Source: Candidatus Thorarchaeota archaeon (lineage in GTDB: Archaea > Asgardarchaeota > Thorarchaeia > Thorarchaeales > Thorarchaeaceae). From it: a stretch of 41,360 nucleotides of DNA. Of this stretch, positions 25,269 to 31,698 are shown one piece after another. The notes under the pieces were generated by a model. It was not told the DNA's origin. It searched no databases and saw only the letters and a list, made by a program, of their open reading frames with translations. A program made the position numbers and the translations under genes. How positions within the stretch are numbered: the first letter of the stretch is position 1; each line of letters begins with the position of its first letter. Location of the stretch: contig JACAEL010000043.1 in NCBI GenBank assembly GCA_013388835.1, positions 1-41,360 of the forward strand, read 5' to 3'.

Positions 25269-25423
25269 GGTTGGACAGTCTTGGACATACGCAGTGTGAT
25301 GCAAATGTGTGTGTCTGTGCGGTCACACGACTCCCGAGGTCTGCTCGACAGTTGACGAGTCGTCAAGGTGTGCTCCTCCGCAGTGCCGTCTCATGGGAGC
25401 GACATACAGGACTCCTGTGTACA
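25269..25423 (+). repeat. Hairpin-bearing repeated element, copy B
   Basis: The left box GGTTGGACAGTCTTGGACAT (25269-25288) closely matches copy C. A central hairpin CTCG-ACAGTTGA-CGAG is the same stem with a different 8-base loop as in copy C (CTCG-ACACCTCA-CGAG). The right box ends CAGTGCCGTC (25381-25390), about 100 bases after the left box. The 17-base CAGGACTCCTGTGTACA (25407-25423) matches copy A exactly. Confidence 0.7.
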
Positions 25424-25439
25424 CGAGACACGAGTGCGC

Positions 25440-25461
25440 GTGGGTACAGACTCTGTCCCAC
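25440..25461 (+). other. Strong hairpin next to repeat B
   Basis: GTGGG pairs with CCCAC and ACAG pairs with CTGT around a 3-base loop, with one bulged T, giving nine pairs in 22 bases. It could end a transcript of repeat B or be part of its structure. Confidence 0.45.
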
Positions 25462-25556
25462 TGGTAGTCCGGTCATGTGTTCCTGAGGGACGGTGGACCT
25501 GCTTCTTCCCTTCACTCATGAGTGAGTCGTGTCGACGCTATTCATGGTCGTCACAG

Positions 25557-25684
25557 AGCGGTCACGGGGGGTCATACCAGTGCGGGAGAACGGCCACCGC
25601 AGGTCATACTGAACGCGACGACCGGCCATTCCGAGTCATAGTGAGGACGCGACCGGCCACCGGGATTCGCACTGAAGGACCAGA
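25557..25684 (+). repeat. Degenerate tandem array of four 31-32 bp units
   Basis: Four units each begin with a CGGCCAC-like core (CGGTCAC at 25559, CGGCCAC at 25591, CGGCCAT at 25623, CGGCCAC at 25654). The first three are followed by GTCATA and then a GC-rich tail; the fourth has diverged there. Periods are 32, 32 and 31 bases, which do not preserve a reading frame. The array therefore looks like a DNA or RNA element rather than coding sequence. Confidence 0.65.
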
Positions 25685-25811
25685 CGACAGCCTCATGTCG
25701 TCAGATGCCATACTGGTGCATGTCTGCCAGACCCACATCAGAATGCCACTACTACTTCTCTCCATCAACACACATCCGTCCGGCAGACACTCCAGTTCTG
25801 TAGACGTCAAG

Positions 25812-25837
25812 CAACAACAACAACAAGAGGAGGTGAT
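25812..25837 (+). promoter_or_regulatory. CAA-repeat leader and perfect Shine-Dalgarno sequence
   Basis: Five CAA triplets (25812-25826) lead into AGGAGGTGAT (25828-25837), a full-length match to the anti-Shine-Dalgarno sequence, 7 bases before an ATG. It is the best ribosome-binding site in the window. A run of CAA is unstructured and would keep it accessible. Confidence 0.7.
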
Positions 25838-25844
25838 ACAACAG

Positions 25845-26078
25845 ATGACGAAGCACAGAGCGACCCGCCACGACGACCCCACCGCCACAGACAGCCGCCA
25901 CAATACCCACACAGCCCCCGCCAACGCCGCCATGACCACCGCCCCCGACCCCAGCCACGAGCGGCAACACCAGCAGCCACAGTCAGCCGCAACAGACCAC
26001 AGTACGACCTCAGACAGCCGACCTCCACGGCATCATCTACTTCCTACTGGTCTTCTGAGGTGTTCACCTCCGGTATGA
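25845..26078 (+). CDS. Small low-complexity protein of unknown family
   Basis: This 77-codon ORF starts 7 bases after a perfect Shine-Dalgarno sequence. The product is rich in Ala, Thr, Pro, His, Asp, Ser and Gln, with almost no hydrophobic residues until the end (HHLLPTGLLRCSPPV), so it is probably disordered. The coding strand is extraordinarily poor in T: only three occur between 25848 and 26000. That is unlike any neighbour. No family is recognised. It could be a small regulator, an antitoxin-like or secreted peptide, or a chance ORF in a skewed non-coding stretch; the ribosome-binding site is the main argument for translation. It precedes the lplA promoter on the same strand. Confidence 0.5.
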   Translation: MTKHRATRHDDPTATDSRHNTHTAPANAAMTTAPDPSHERQHQQPQSAATDHSTTSDSRPPRHHLLPTGLLRCSPPV

Positions 26079-26090
26079 GTGCTGAGAAAC

Positions 26091-26121
26091 GGTTATATCA
26101 CCGGGTATGACGGTATATCAT
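26091..26121 (+). promoter_or_regulatory. Double TATA region before lplA
   Basis: GGTTATATCA (26091-26100) and GGTATATCAT (26112-26121) are both TATA-like. The second lies in an imperfect inverted repeat ending GATATCC. The upstream one fits best, since it would keep AGGAGG (26135-26140) inside the transcript. Confidence 0.5.
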
Positions 26122-26154
26122 AAGATATCCTTCGAGGAGGAAAGGTGAGCAGAA

Positions 26155-26985
26155 CTGTCCTGGCGACTACTGGAAGAGAGCGAGCACGACGTCTATAGGA
26201 ACCTCTCGATAGAAGAGGCCATCGCGAGAGTTGCTGCATCCTCGCAGGACAGGACAAGTACACTTCGCTTCTGGCAGGCCAGATCTGCTGTTGTAATGGG
26301 ACAGTTCCAGTGTCTTCATCGCGAGGTGAACATAGAGTTCTGCAAGACTCACACAATAGATGTGGCCCGTCGTTTCACAGGGGGCGGCACGGTATACCAC
26401 GACCTTGGGAACCTCAACTTCGCCTTGTGTCTGGATCAGAACGAACAGTGTGTGCCAAGGACACTGAGAGAGCTGTACTGGAACTACATCGGGTATGTTG
26501 CGCTCGGTCTTCAGGACATTGGAGTGATGGCCACCTACGACCCCGACAGGTCCTGCATAAGAGTGGCGGGGAAGAAGATAACTGGGACGGCCGGCTGGAT
26601 CAAGCATGGTGTGTCCTTTGTCCACGGAACGATACTGGTTGACTCAGACCTGACAGCGCTGAGAGAGAGCCTGCGAGTGCCGCCTGGACAGACCATCTAT
26701 GAGCGGCAGACTGGCAAGGTGAGGTGCATGGACAGCAAGAGAGACACCGTGACTTCTGTACATGAGCAGTATCCCGAGGGACCCACGCTCGAAGAAGTCA
26801 AGGAAGCAGTGGTTCAGGCCATCATGCGGCTCACGGGGCGGGAGTTTGAGAGAGGAGAGATGACCGCAGAGGAAAGGAGTGCTGCAGAGGCTTTATATCG
26901 GGACCGATACAGCCGCTCTGACTGGAACCTAGGAGTCCAGAGCCAAGACTCGGACAGTGGACCCAGTGGAGACGGTCAACCATGA
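26155..26985 (+). CDS. lplA: Lipoate-protein ligase A, catalytic domain
   Basis: This enzyme activates lipoate with ATP and attaches it to lipoyl-domain lysines, such as that of the E2 at 15117. Motifs are RRFTGGGTVYHDLGNLNF, AGKKITGTAGW and the archaeal C-terminal ALYRDRYSRSDWNLG. The length matches archaeal LplA proteins that need a separate LplB, which is not seen here. The first ATG (26296) would cut off about 47 residues that clearly belong to the family (NLSIEEAIARVAASS, TLRFWQARSAVVMG). The frame is open only back to 26149, where the best start is a CTG at 26155 with GGTGA 6 bases upstream. A non-ATG start or a sequence frameshift is required. It overlaps the next gene by ATGA. Confidence 0.87.
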   Translation: MSWRLLEESEHDVYRNLSIEEAIARVAASSQDRTSTLRFWQARSAVVMGQFQCLHREVNIEFCKTHTIDVARRFTGGGTVYHDLGNLNFALCLDQNEQCVPRTLRELYWNYIGYVALGLQDIGVMATYDPDRSCIRVAGKKITGTAGWIKHGVSFVHGTILVDSDLTALRESLRVPPGQTIYERQTGKVRCMDSKRDTVTSVHEQYPEGPTLEEVKEAVVQAIMRLTGREFERGEMTAEERSAAEALYRDRYSRSDWNLGVQSQDSDSGPSGDGQP

Positions 26986-27329
26986 GTGAGGATGTCGAGA
27001 AGACCCTGAAGAGCTTCATGAAACACTTTGGTGCCCTGCATCGCGACATTCCGGAGACAAGGAACGCCTTCACAGAACTGCTCAAGACAGTCCACGTGGA
27101 CGGAGCGCTGTCTGCCAAGTTCAAGGAGATAATCTGCATAGTGGCCTCTATACTGAATCCATGCGAGTCATGCATGGTCTATCATACTAAGAAGGCGCTG
27201 GAGGCAGGAGCCACAAGGGAGGAGATAATGGAGGCGTGTGGCGTGGCCATTGTGATGGGTGGAGGACCTGCAGCCTCTCACATATCGGTCGTCCAGGACT
27301 GCCTTGATGTGTGGGCGCCCAAGAAGTGA
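26982..27329 (+). CDS. Carboxymuconolactone decarboxylase / AhpD-like protein
   Basis: This 115-residue all-helical protein has the redox-active motif NPCESCMVYHTKKALEAG (CxxC followed by His) of AhpD-like alkylhydroperoxidases. In Mycobacterium tuberculosis, AhpD draws electrons from lipoylated E2. Here the gene's ATG overlaps the lplA stop (ATGA), a notable pairing with lipoate metabolism. A peroxidase or disulfide reductase role is therefore more likely than gamma-carboxymuconolactone decarboxylation. Its stop codon is one base from the stop of the convergent dehydrogenase gene. Confidence 0.85.
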   Translation: MSEDVEKTLKSFMKHFGALHRDIPETRNAFTELLKTVHVDGALSAKFKEIICIVASILNPCESCMVYHTKKALEAGATREEIMEACGVAIVMGGGPAASHISVVQDCLDVWAPKK

Positions 27330-27330
27330 A

Positions 27331-28368
27331 TCAGTTCAGATCAGTGAACAGCACCTTGATGGCCTTTTGAGACTCCATGAGCTCGAATCCCTTCTGCCAG
27401 TCACTCAGGGGCAGTCTGTGTGTGATCAAGGGGCGAACGTCAATCTTGCCGGAGGCCATCATCCTCAGAGTGGTCACCCATGTGGACGGGAGTGTGCCCC
27501 AAGTCCCCAGTACGTGCAACTCCTTGGTCACGATGTCGTCCATGGGAATCTCGGTTGAGCGACCCTGAATGCCTATGAGAGATATGTGACCGGTGGTCTT
27601 TACCAGATCGAAGGCCTGCTTCCTTGCAGCTCCCGAACCGGAGGCTTCTATGACCACGTCCGCTCCAACACCGTCCGTCTCGCTCTTCACTATGTCGGCA
27701 GTGTTTTGGGCCTGAACGTCAATGGTGATGTCAGCGCCCAGACGCTCAGCAATGTCAAGCTTCCATCTGTCAACGCTCATGCCGGTCACTATCACCTTTG
27801 CGGCGCCCATGGCCTTTGCCACCTGTAGAGCCACAAGGCCAGTAGTACCGGGACCCAGCACAACCACTGTGTCACCGGGCAGTATGGGAGTGAGCTCCGC
27901 GATAGTATGCACTACACACGCGGTTGGTTCGGCCAGAGCCGCCTCTTCGAGCGACAGGCCTTTTGGCACCTTGTGGATGATGTACTCGGGTACCACCACA
28001 TGTCTTGCAAATGCACCGTCTGTTGATGCACCCAGAATGCGTTTGCGAGGACTGGTACAGCGGTTCATATGTCCAGTCTTACACTGATAGCACTTCCCGC
28101 AGTAGGCCGTTGCAGGTGACGTCACTGCATCGCCGACCTGAACAGAATCGACACTGGGGTCAATTTTGACGACTCTGCCAGCATATTCGTGGCCCATGAC
28201 AACAGGAGGGCTGCAGAAGGTTGTGCCATGCTTTATGTGTACGTCAGTGCCGCAGATGCCTGCAGCAGCCACCTCAACAAGGACTTCTCTGCTTCCGGGT
28301 CGAGGATTGCCGAACTCCTTCAGCTCCAGATTGCCATTGCCGGGAGCAGTTTTGACTAGACCTCTCAA
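27331..28368 (-). CDS. Zinc-dependent medium-chain alcohol/polyol dehydrogenase
   Basis: This 345-residue protein is a member of the MDR superfamily. The catalytic zinc region is AAGICGTDVHIKHG and GHEYAGRVV. Four structural-zinc cysteines lie in YCGKCYQCKTGHMNRC. The NAD(P) fold is VVVLGPGTTGLVALQVAKAM. It most resembles sorbitol/threonine dehydrogenase-type enzymes, so a secondary alcohol or polyol is likely. The substrate is not decidable from sequence. It stands alone on its strand between lipoate genes and gelsolin, with no operon context. Confidence 0.9.
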   Translation of the reverse strand: MRGLVKTAPGNGNLELKEFGNPRPGSREVLVEVAAAGICGTDVHIKHGTTFCSPPVVMGHEYAGRVVKIDPSVDSVQVGDAVTSPATAYCGKCYQCKTGHMNRCTSPRKRILGASTDGAFARHVVVPEYIIHKVPKGLSLEEAALAEPTACVVHTIAELTPILPGDTVVVLGPGTTGLVALQVAKAMGAAKVIVTGMSVDRWKLDIAERLGADITIDVQAQNTADIVKSETDGVGADVVIEASGSGAARKQAFDLVKTTGHISLIGIQGRSTEIPMDDIVTKELHVLGTWGTLPSTWVTTLRMMASGKIDVRPLITHRLPLSDWQKGFELMESQKAIKVLFTDLN

Positions 28369-28435
28369 GTGACCGTATCCTCCAGAGCGCGGCGGGGTGT
28401 GAGCTTATAGAAGCTTGCGGATGGGACGCGAATCA

Positions 28436-28702
28436 TCATAGTGAGTTGAGGAATCCTGAGGTCTCTTCGCCCTCGATCTCGGCTCGAACTCGGTAGTGTA
28501 GCCCATGCTCACTCCGGAGGTTAGTGGCAACTTGCGCACCCACGAATCTCCTGCGCACATCGGCATTCCGGCCCTGCCAGATATAGATGGACTTGTTAGT
28601 AGAGTCAACAATGCAGAAGACCTTGGTGGAGTCAAGACTGGCCTTCGTAACATCGACCTTCTCCGTGGTCCCGTCATCAAACACCTCGAGCGCGTTCGTC
28701 AA
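28436..28702 (-). CDS. Single-domain gelsolin-like protein
   Basis: This 88-residue protein is one gelsolin fold. It begins ALEVFDDGTTEKVDV, followed by SLDSTKVFCIVDSTNKSIYI and then WQGRNADVRRRFVGAQVA, the long helix that in gelsolins inserts into the actin cleft. It ends HYRVRAEIEGEETSGFL, the strand after the helix. Gelsolin-like proteins that regulate actin are a hallmark of Asgard archaea, and single-domain forms are known there. No actin gene is in this window. The TTG start at 28702 has GGTGA 6 bases upstream and a TATA element about 50 bases upstream. Actin binding is inferred from family. Confidence 0.85.
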   Translation of the reverse strand: MTNALEVFDDGTTEKVDVTKASLDSTKVFCIVDSTNKSIYIWQGRNADVRRRFVGAQVATNLRSEHGLHYRVRAEIEGEETSGFLNSL

Positions 28703-28749
28703 CTGCCTTCACCGACCTAGTCCATAGTTCGAGTCTTTCATGCTATGAA

Positions 28750-28760
28750 GAGTTATAATC
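28750..28760 (-). promoter_or_regulatory. TATA box for the gelsolin gene
   Basis: Read leftward, this is GATTATAACTC. It predicts a transcript start near 28727, giving a leader of about 25 bases that still includes the GGTGA ribosome-binding site. This supports the TTG start. Confidence 0.55.
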
Positions 28761-28776
28761 CATACGTAATATGCTC

Positions 28777-29046
28777 CTATACACTCTCGACGAATGCCTT
28801 AACCGTAGCGCCGCAGTACCTGCACCACGCTCGCATGGGACTAATCCACTCAAAAGACACACTTGACAGAGCTGCGTTCCACTCCGGACAGACCGCGGGC
28901 AATCTGCCCACTTCATCCATTGCAGCTCCATCCATTGCAGCTCGCCTTGCACCTGAGACCCACACAGAGCAGTCAACTGCAAAGAACGAAGACTGCTTTG
29001 TTCTCGAGCATGATCTGCAGGAAGAGACCCTGAACAGTCGCACCAC
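28777..29046 (-). pseudogene. Possible decayed zinc-ribbon gene
   Basis: In the 512-base gap between gelsolin and the next gene, this frame ends MRAWCRYCGATVKAF, a good zinc-knuckle, preceded by VCPEWNAAL where a second CPxC would be expected but Trp replaces Cys. An earlier CRSC pair is near the N-terminus. A 15-base tandem duplication (near 28914-28943) adds a repeated AAMDG/AAMDE. The start is a GTG without ribosome-binding site. Another frame gives a plausible N-terminal segment (MATSGATVQGLFLQIMLENK), suggesting frameshift decay. It is weakly supported; the region may also be plain non-coding DNA. Confidence 0.3.
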
Positions 29047-29155
29047 TGGTTGCCATTGTCTTGCATCATGAGACTAGACTTGATCCCGACTGCATCATGC
29101 TGTTGCATCCTCTGCATATTGCCCCACTCTATGACTCAGCGAGTTGGTTCGGAAC

Positions 29156-29164
29156 CTATAAATG
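29156..29164 (+). promoter_or_regulatory. TATA box for the 29215 gene
   Basis: CTATAAATG is the clearest TATA match in the window. It predicts transcription start near 29187, followed by GAGGAG (29201-29206) 8 bases before the ATG at 29215. Confidence 0.65.
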
Positions 29165-29214
29165 CCACTGGGACTTGCGAGAAACAGAAAGACCTCAGTT
29201 GAGGAGATATCACA

Positions 29215-29577
29215 ATGCAGATACCCGCATTTCTTCTGCGCAAGCTCTTCGTAAAGGGAAGTCTACAGAACACCGGCGATGGGTTCGCCTTCAAGATCAA
29301 GAACTCCCTCTCACCGGGCACGGCGGTCGGTGTCGACCCAATAAAGGTCGATGGTATCGAGTACCCAATCGACACTCTCACCATCAGCTCTGCAGATGGA
29401 GAGGTGAAGGCAAAAGAGATATCCGCGGGAAACGCGTTTCCCATCAAGGTCGGTGTGGAGATAACCCTTAGCGTCAGTGGAGCTCCTCTTGCCAAGGGAA
29501 CCCACAAGATTGACATCTCTCTTGTGACAAAGGAAGCAGGCAGGCTTGCCTTCGATGTACAGGATGAGATAGTATAG
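29215..29577 (+). CDS. Small conserved-looking beta-rich protein of unknown function
   Basis: This 120-residue protein begins IPAFLLRKLFVKGSLQNTGD, then FAFKIKNSLSPGTAVGVDPI. It is rich in alternating strands, with no membrane segment or metal motif. The pattern suggests a beta-sandwich. I recall similar short proteins in uncultured archaea, sometimes labelled as hydroxymethylglutaryl-CoA reductase without evidence. Nothing here has a reductase motif. Strong promoter and ribosome-binding site suggest good expression. It appears monocistronic. The function is not assigned. Confidence 0.75.
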   Translation: MQIPAFLLRKLFVKGSLQNTGDGFAFKIKNSLSPGTAVGVDPIKVDGIEYPIDTLTISSADGEVKAKEISAGNAFPIKVGVEITLSVSGAPLAKGTHKIDISLVTKEAGRLAFDVQDEIV

Positions 29578-29913
29578 GACCGGAACTCGCGACCGATACT
29601 CGCGGCCACTCTGCACGTTTGTGAAACGGGGTGGCCGTGTGTAACAACTGAAAATGTGGCCATGGACGGAAGACGTCTGGCGAGTGCTCCTTGTGATGAG
29701 GCGATTAGACCACAGGAATGCAGTACGCTGTTGATTTTGTCAACGGTTCGGTGCTCCTGTACTCCATTGAGGCACAACAGTTTTGAGCCGGAGCTGGTAC
29801 GAGGGAACCGGTGATTCGCGATATACGTCAAGATCCGCAATGATGGAGCCCTTGGTATAGGACGCGCCACGGAGGGCTCTGCAGAGATCACCATAGGATA
29901 TGGTGAGGCGCAC
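29578..29913. other. Intergenic region with one possible hairpin
   Basis: No gene is evident. GGCCAC (29604-29609) and GTGGCC (29631-29636) form a 6-bp stem with a 21-base loop just after the preceding gene, a possible transcript end. A long antisense frame covers this stretch but has no family resemblance. Protein-like frame runs upstream of 29914 to 29815 without a start codon; the ATG at 29914 has its own GGTGAGG. Confidence 0.45.
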
Positions 29914-30735
29914 ATGATTGCGGCCGCTCTAGAGAAGCTGGCTCAGACTGCCAGGAACTACAAGCAGACCTACCACAAGACCACGGATGTGGGTGGAGGC
30001 AACAGGATAGATTTCGAGCGCGCCGAAGATGGAACAATCACCATCGCAGGTGATAAGCAGAAGTACCACCTGACAGAACAAGAGGTCAGGCAACTGGCAG
30101 AGAGCCTCAAGAATCTCCCACCTGTCGAGATTGCACCGTCATCAGACTATGTGCAGAAGACACAACCTCAAGGCAACCTGTGCATAGTTGTGAAGAACGG
30201 AGGCAAGTCTGCACTTGTCAAGGTGACAGAGGCTGCTCTTCTAAAGACAGAGATACTCAGCAGCATGGAGAGCCGCTTCTTCCAGGAACACATGGACATC
30301 GACGGCAGGAGAATAAGCATCAACAGGACTAGTGACCTCAAGTGGAGTCTGTCAATAGACGGCAACCAGATCAACTTCACTGCTTATGAGATAGAGGCAC
30401 TTGTCGCAGGGCTACACAATTCGGTGCTCGAAGTGCTCATGGACCTTGTCAAGTCAACTGGGTCTGATGACGTCGCAGACATCAGAGTCAAGAGCTACAT
30501 TCAGAGGATCGAACAGGATGTCACCAAGATAGTTGCGGACCACAAGACCGGCAAGGATGTGGTGAAGGCGATAGTGGCATCCGCACGAAAGATAGTTGCA
30601 AGCACGGCGGATGCAGACACACGCACCGAGGAGTTCATAGAGATGTGCAAGTACGTCTACTCAAGAGTGGACCGCAGCTTTGTGGATGCCATCTTGGGAT
30701 TCCTCGCCAAGGTGTTCGTCGTCAACAGCGGGTAG
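29914..30735 (+). CDS. Unknown protein with an internal duplication
   Basis: This 273-residue soluble, charged protein belongs to no family I recognise. Two segments look like copies of one unit: residues about 29-66 (NRIDFERAEDGTITIAGDKQ, then YHLTEQEVRQLAESL) and about 130-167 (RRISINRTSDLKWSLSIDGN, then INFTAYEIEALVAGL). Each is a beta-meander followed by a helix. The C-terminal 100 residues are helical (IQRIEQDVTKIVADHKTG). GGTGAGG lies 5 bases before the ATG. It precedes the deacetylase by about 70 bases, so it could belong to the envelope island, but its role is unknown. Confidence 0.75.
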   Translation: MIAAALEKLAQTARNYKQTYHKTTDVGGGNRIDFERAEDGTITIAGDKQKYHLTEQEVRQLAESLKNLPPVEIAPSSDYVQKTQPQGNLCIVVKNGGKSALVKVTEAALLKTEILSSMESRFFQEHMDIDGRRISINRTSDLKWSLSIDGNQINFTAYEIEALVAGLHNSVLEVLMDLVKSTGSDDVADIRVKSYIQRIEQDVTKIVADHKTGKDVVKAIVASARKIVASTADADTRTEEFIEMCKYVYSRVDRSFVDAILGFLAKVFVVNSG

Positions 30736-30806
30736 GTTTCTCCTCGCCCGCCCAAAACTCTTATCGGGAGAGCCACACTGGCACGGGCCGCGGAGTTGCA
30801 TGTCCG

Positions 30807-31685
30807 TTGTGCTCTCATTACGCAGGCCAGCTCCTCCACAGGTGGGGTTCCAAGGTCCCCGTCCAAGTCTATCGGATGGTCCGTCTTCACCGGACACCAT
30901 TCACCACGATACTGAGGAACATGTTCGAGGTGCTAGAAGCTCACCATGCACGGTTCGCGTTTCCAGTGGTTGCTGCAGTTGCAAGAATGAGACCTGAGCT
31001 GATCAGGGAGATACTGGAGGCAGGTCATGAGGTCGCGAGTCATGGCTACAATCATGTCAGGTACCCCCAGATGTCACCCGAGAAGAGAAAGAGAGATTTG
31101 GCACTGAGCCTCCAGTCGTTGAGAAGACTGGGTGCGACCGTGAAGGGGTTTCGCGCACCATATGACAACTACACCGATGACATGCCGGAGATGCTCAGTG
31201 TCAGTGGACTAGCATGGGACGGAGGATTCGGCTATCGGCCAGAACACCGGGACAAGAGTGAACCGTTCAAGGTGAGTATCACTGGCGGGCAGACTGGAAC
31301 AACGTTCATCCCGTTGAGTGTCTGGAGTGACGACCTTATGATAGACACATTGGGCTGGCGGCCCGGACAGGTGACCAAGCAGCTGGGCAGAGAGGTGCAG
31401 AGAGCGGCCGAGCACGGGGGCGTCCTGATGTTCGACCTGCACCCGATAAGGATTGGGCAGAGAGAGTACGTGGGTTGTCTCGACGCGACACTTGAACTGG
31501 CAATGCATCTTGGTGCATGGTGTCCAACACCTGCAGAGGCTGTGGAATACTGGAACAAGCATCGTCGATGGAAGAGTGACAGCAGTTTCTGTCTGCTGTT
31601 GACAGGCGACATTGACAACTGGACCTTCGCAGACTACGTACGGAGGACCCTTTGGCAGAGGGCCCTATCTCAGAATCAGACGTGA
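30807..31685 (+). CDS. Polysaccharide deacetylase (NodB-like) with unclear N-terminus
   Basis: This carbohydrate esterase family 4-like protein removes acyl groups from sugars or related amides. Two metal-ligand histidines sit in EVASHGYNHVRYPQM (about residues 79 and 83). Other family segments are FAFPVVAAVARMRPELI, KGFRAPYDNYTDDM, and GVLMFDLHPIRIGQ. The strand that normally opens the domain and supplies the catalytic aspartate is missing in frame. A different frame offers MSVVLS from ATG at 30800, right where that strand should be, which suggests a one-base shift. TTG at 30807 is the upstream start in the main frame; ATG at 30876 is the first ATG. Its stop is 13 bases before the acyltransferase ATG. 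Confidence 0.75.
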   Translation: MCSHYAGQLLHRWGSKVPVQVYRMVRLHRTPFTTILRNMFEVLEAHHARFAFPVVAAVARMRPELIREILEAGHEVASHGYNHVRYPQMSPEKRKRDLALSLQSLRRLGATVKGFRAPYDNYTDDMPEMLSVSGLAWDGGFGYRPEHRDKSEPFKVSITGGQTGTTFIPLSVWSDDLMIDTLGWRPGQVTKQLGREVQRAAEHGGVLMFDLHPIRIGQREYVGCLDATLELAMHLGAWCPTPAEAVEYWNKHRRWKSDSSFCLLLTGDIDNWTFADYVRRTLWQRALSQNQT

Positions 31686-31698
31686 GGAGAAGACCGAA

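Larger units (their letters stand above)
25138..25844. other. Structured non-coding region: hairpins, repeat B and tandem array
   Basis: No reading frame here looks protein-like. The stretch contains, in order, a terminator-like hairpin (25176-25194), repeat copy B (25269-25423), a strong hairpin (25440-25461), a degenerate 32-bp tandem array (25557-25684), and a CAA-repeat leader with Shine-Dalgarno sequence before the small ORF at 25845. Such dense structure is unlike the compact intergenic gaps elsewhere in the window. Confidence 0.6.

Noticed and set aside
25604-25970. Minus-strand Gly- and Leu-rich frames opposite the small T-poor ORF
   Set aside because: They are complements of low-complexity sequence and lack any ribosome-binding site, whereas the plus strand has a perfect one.
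29136-29915. 259-codon frame on the minus strand across the 29215 gene and the following gap
   Set aside because: The plus-strand gene has TATA and ribosome-binding site in register. The minus frame has no family resemblance and no start signals.
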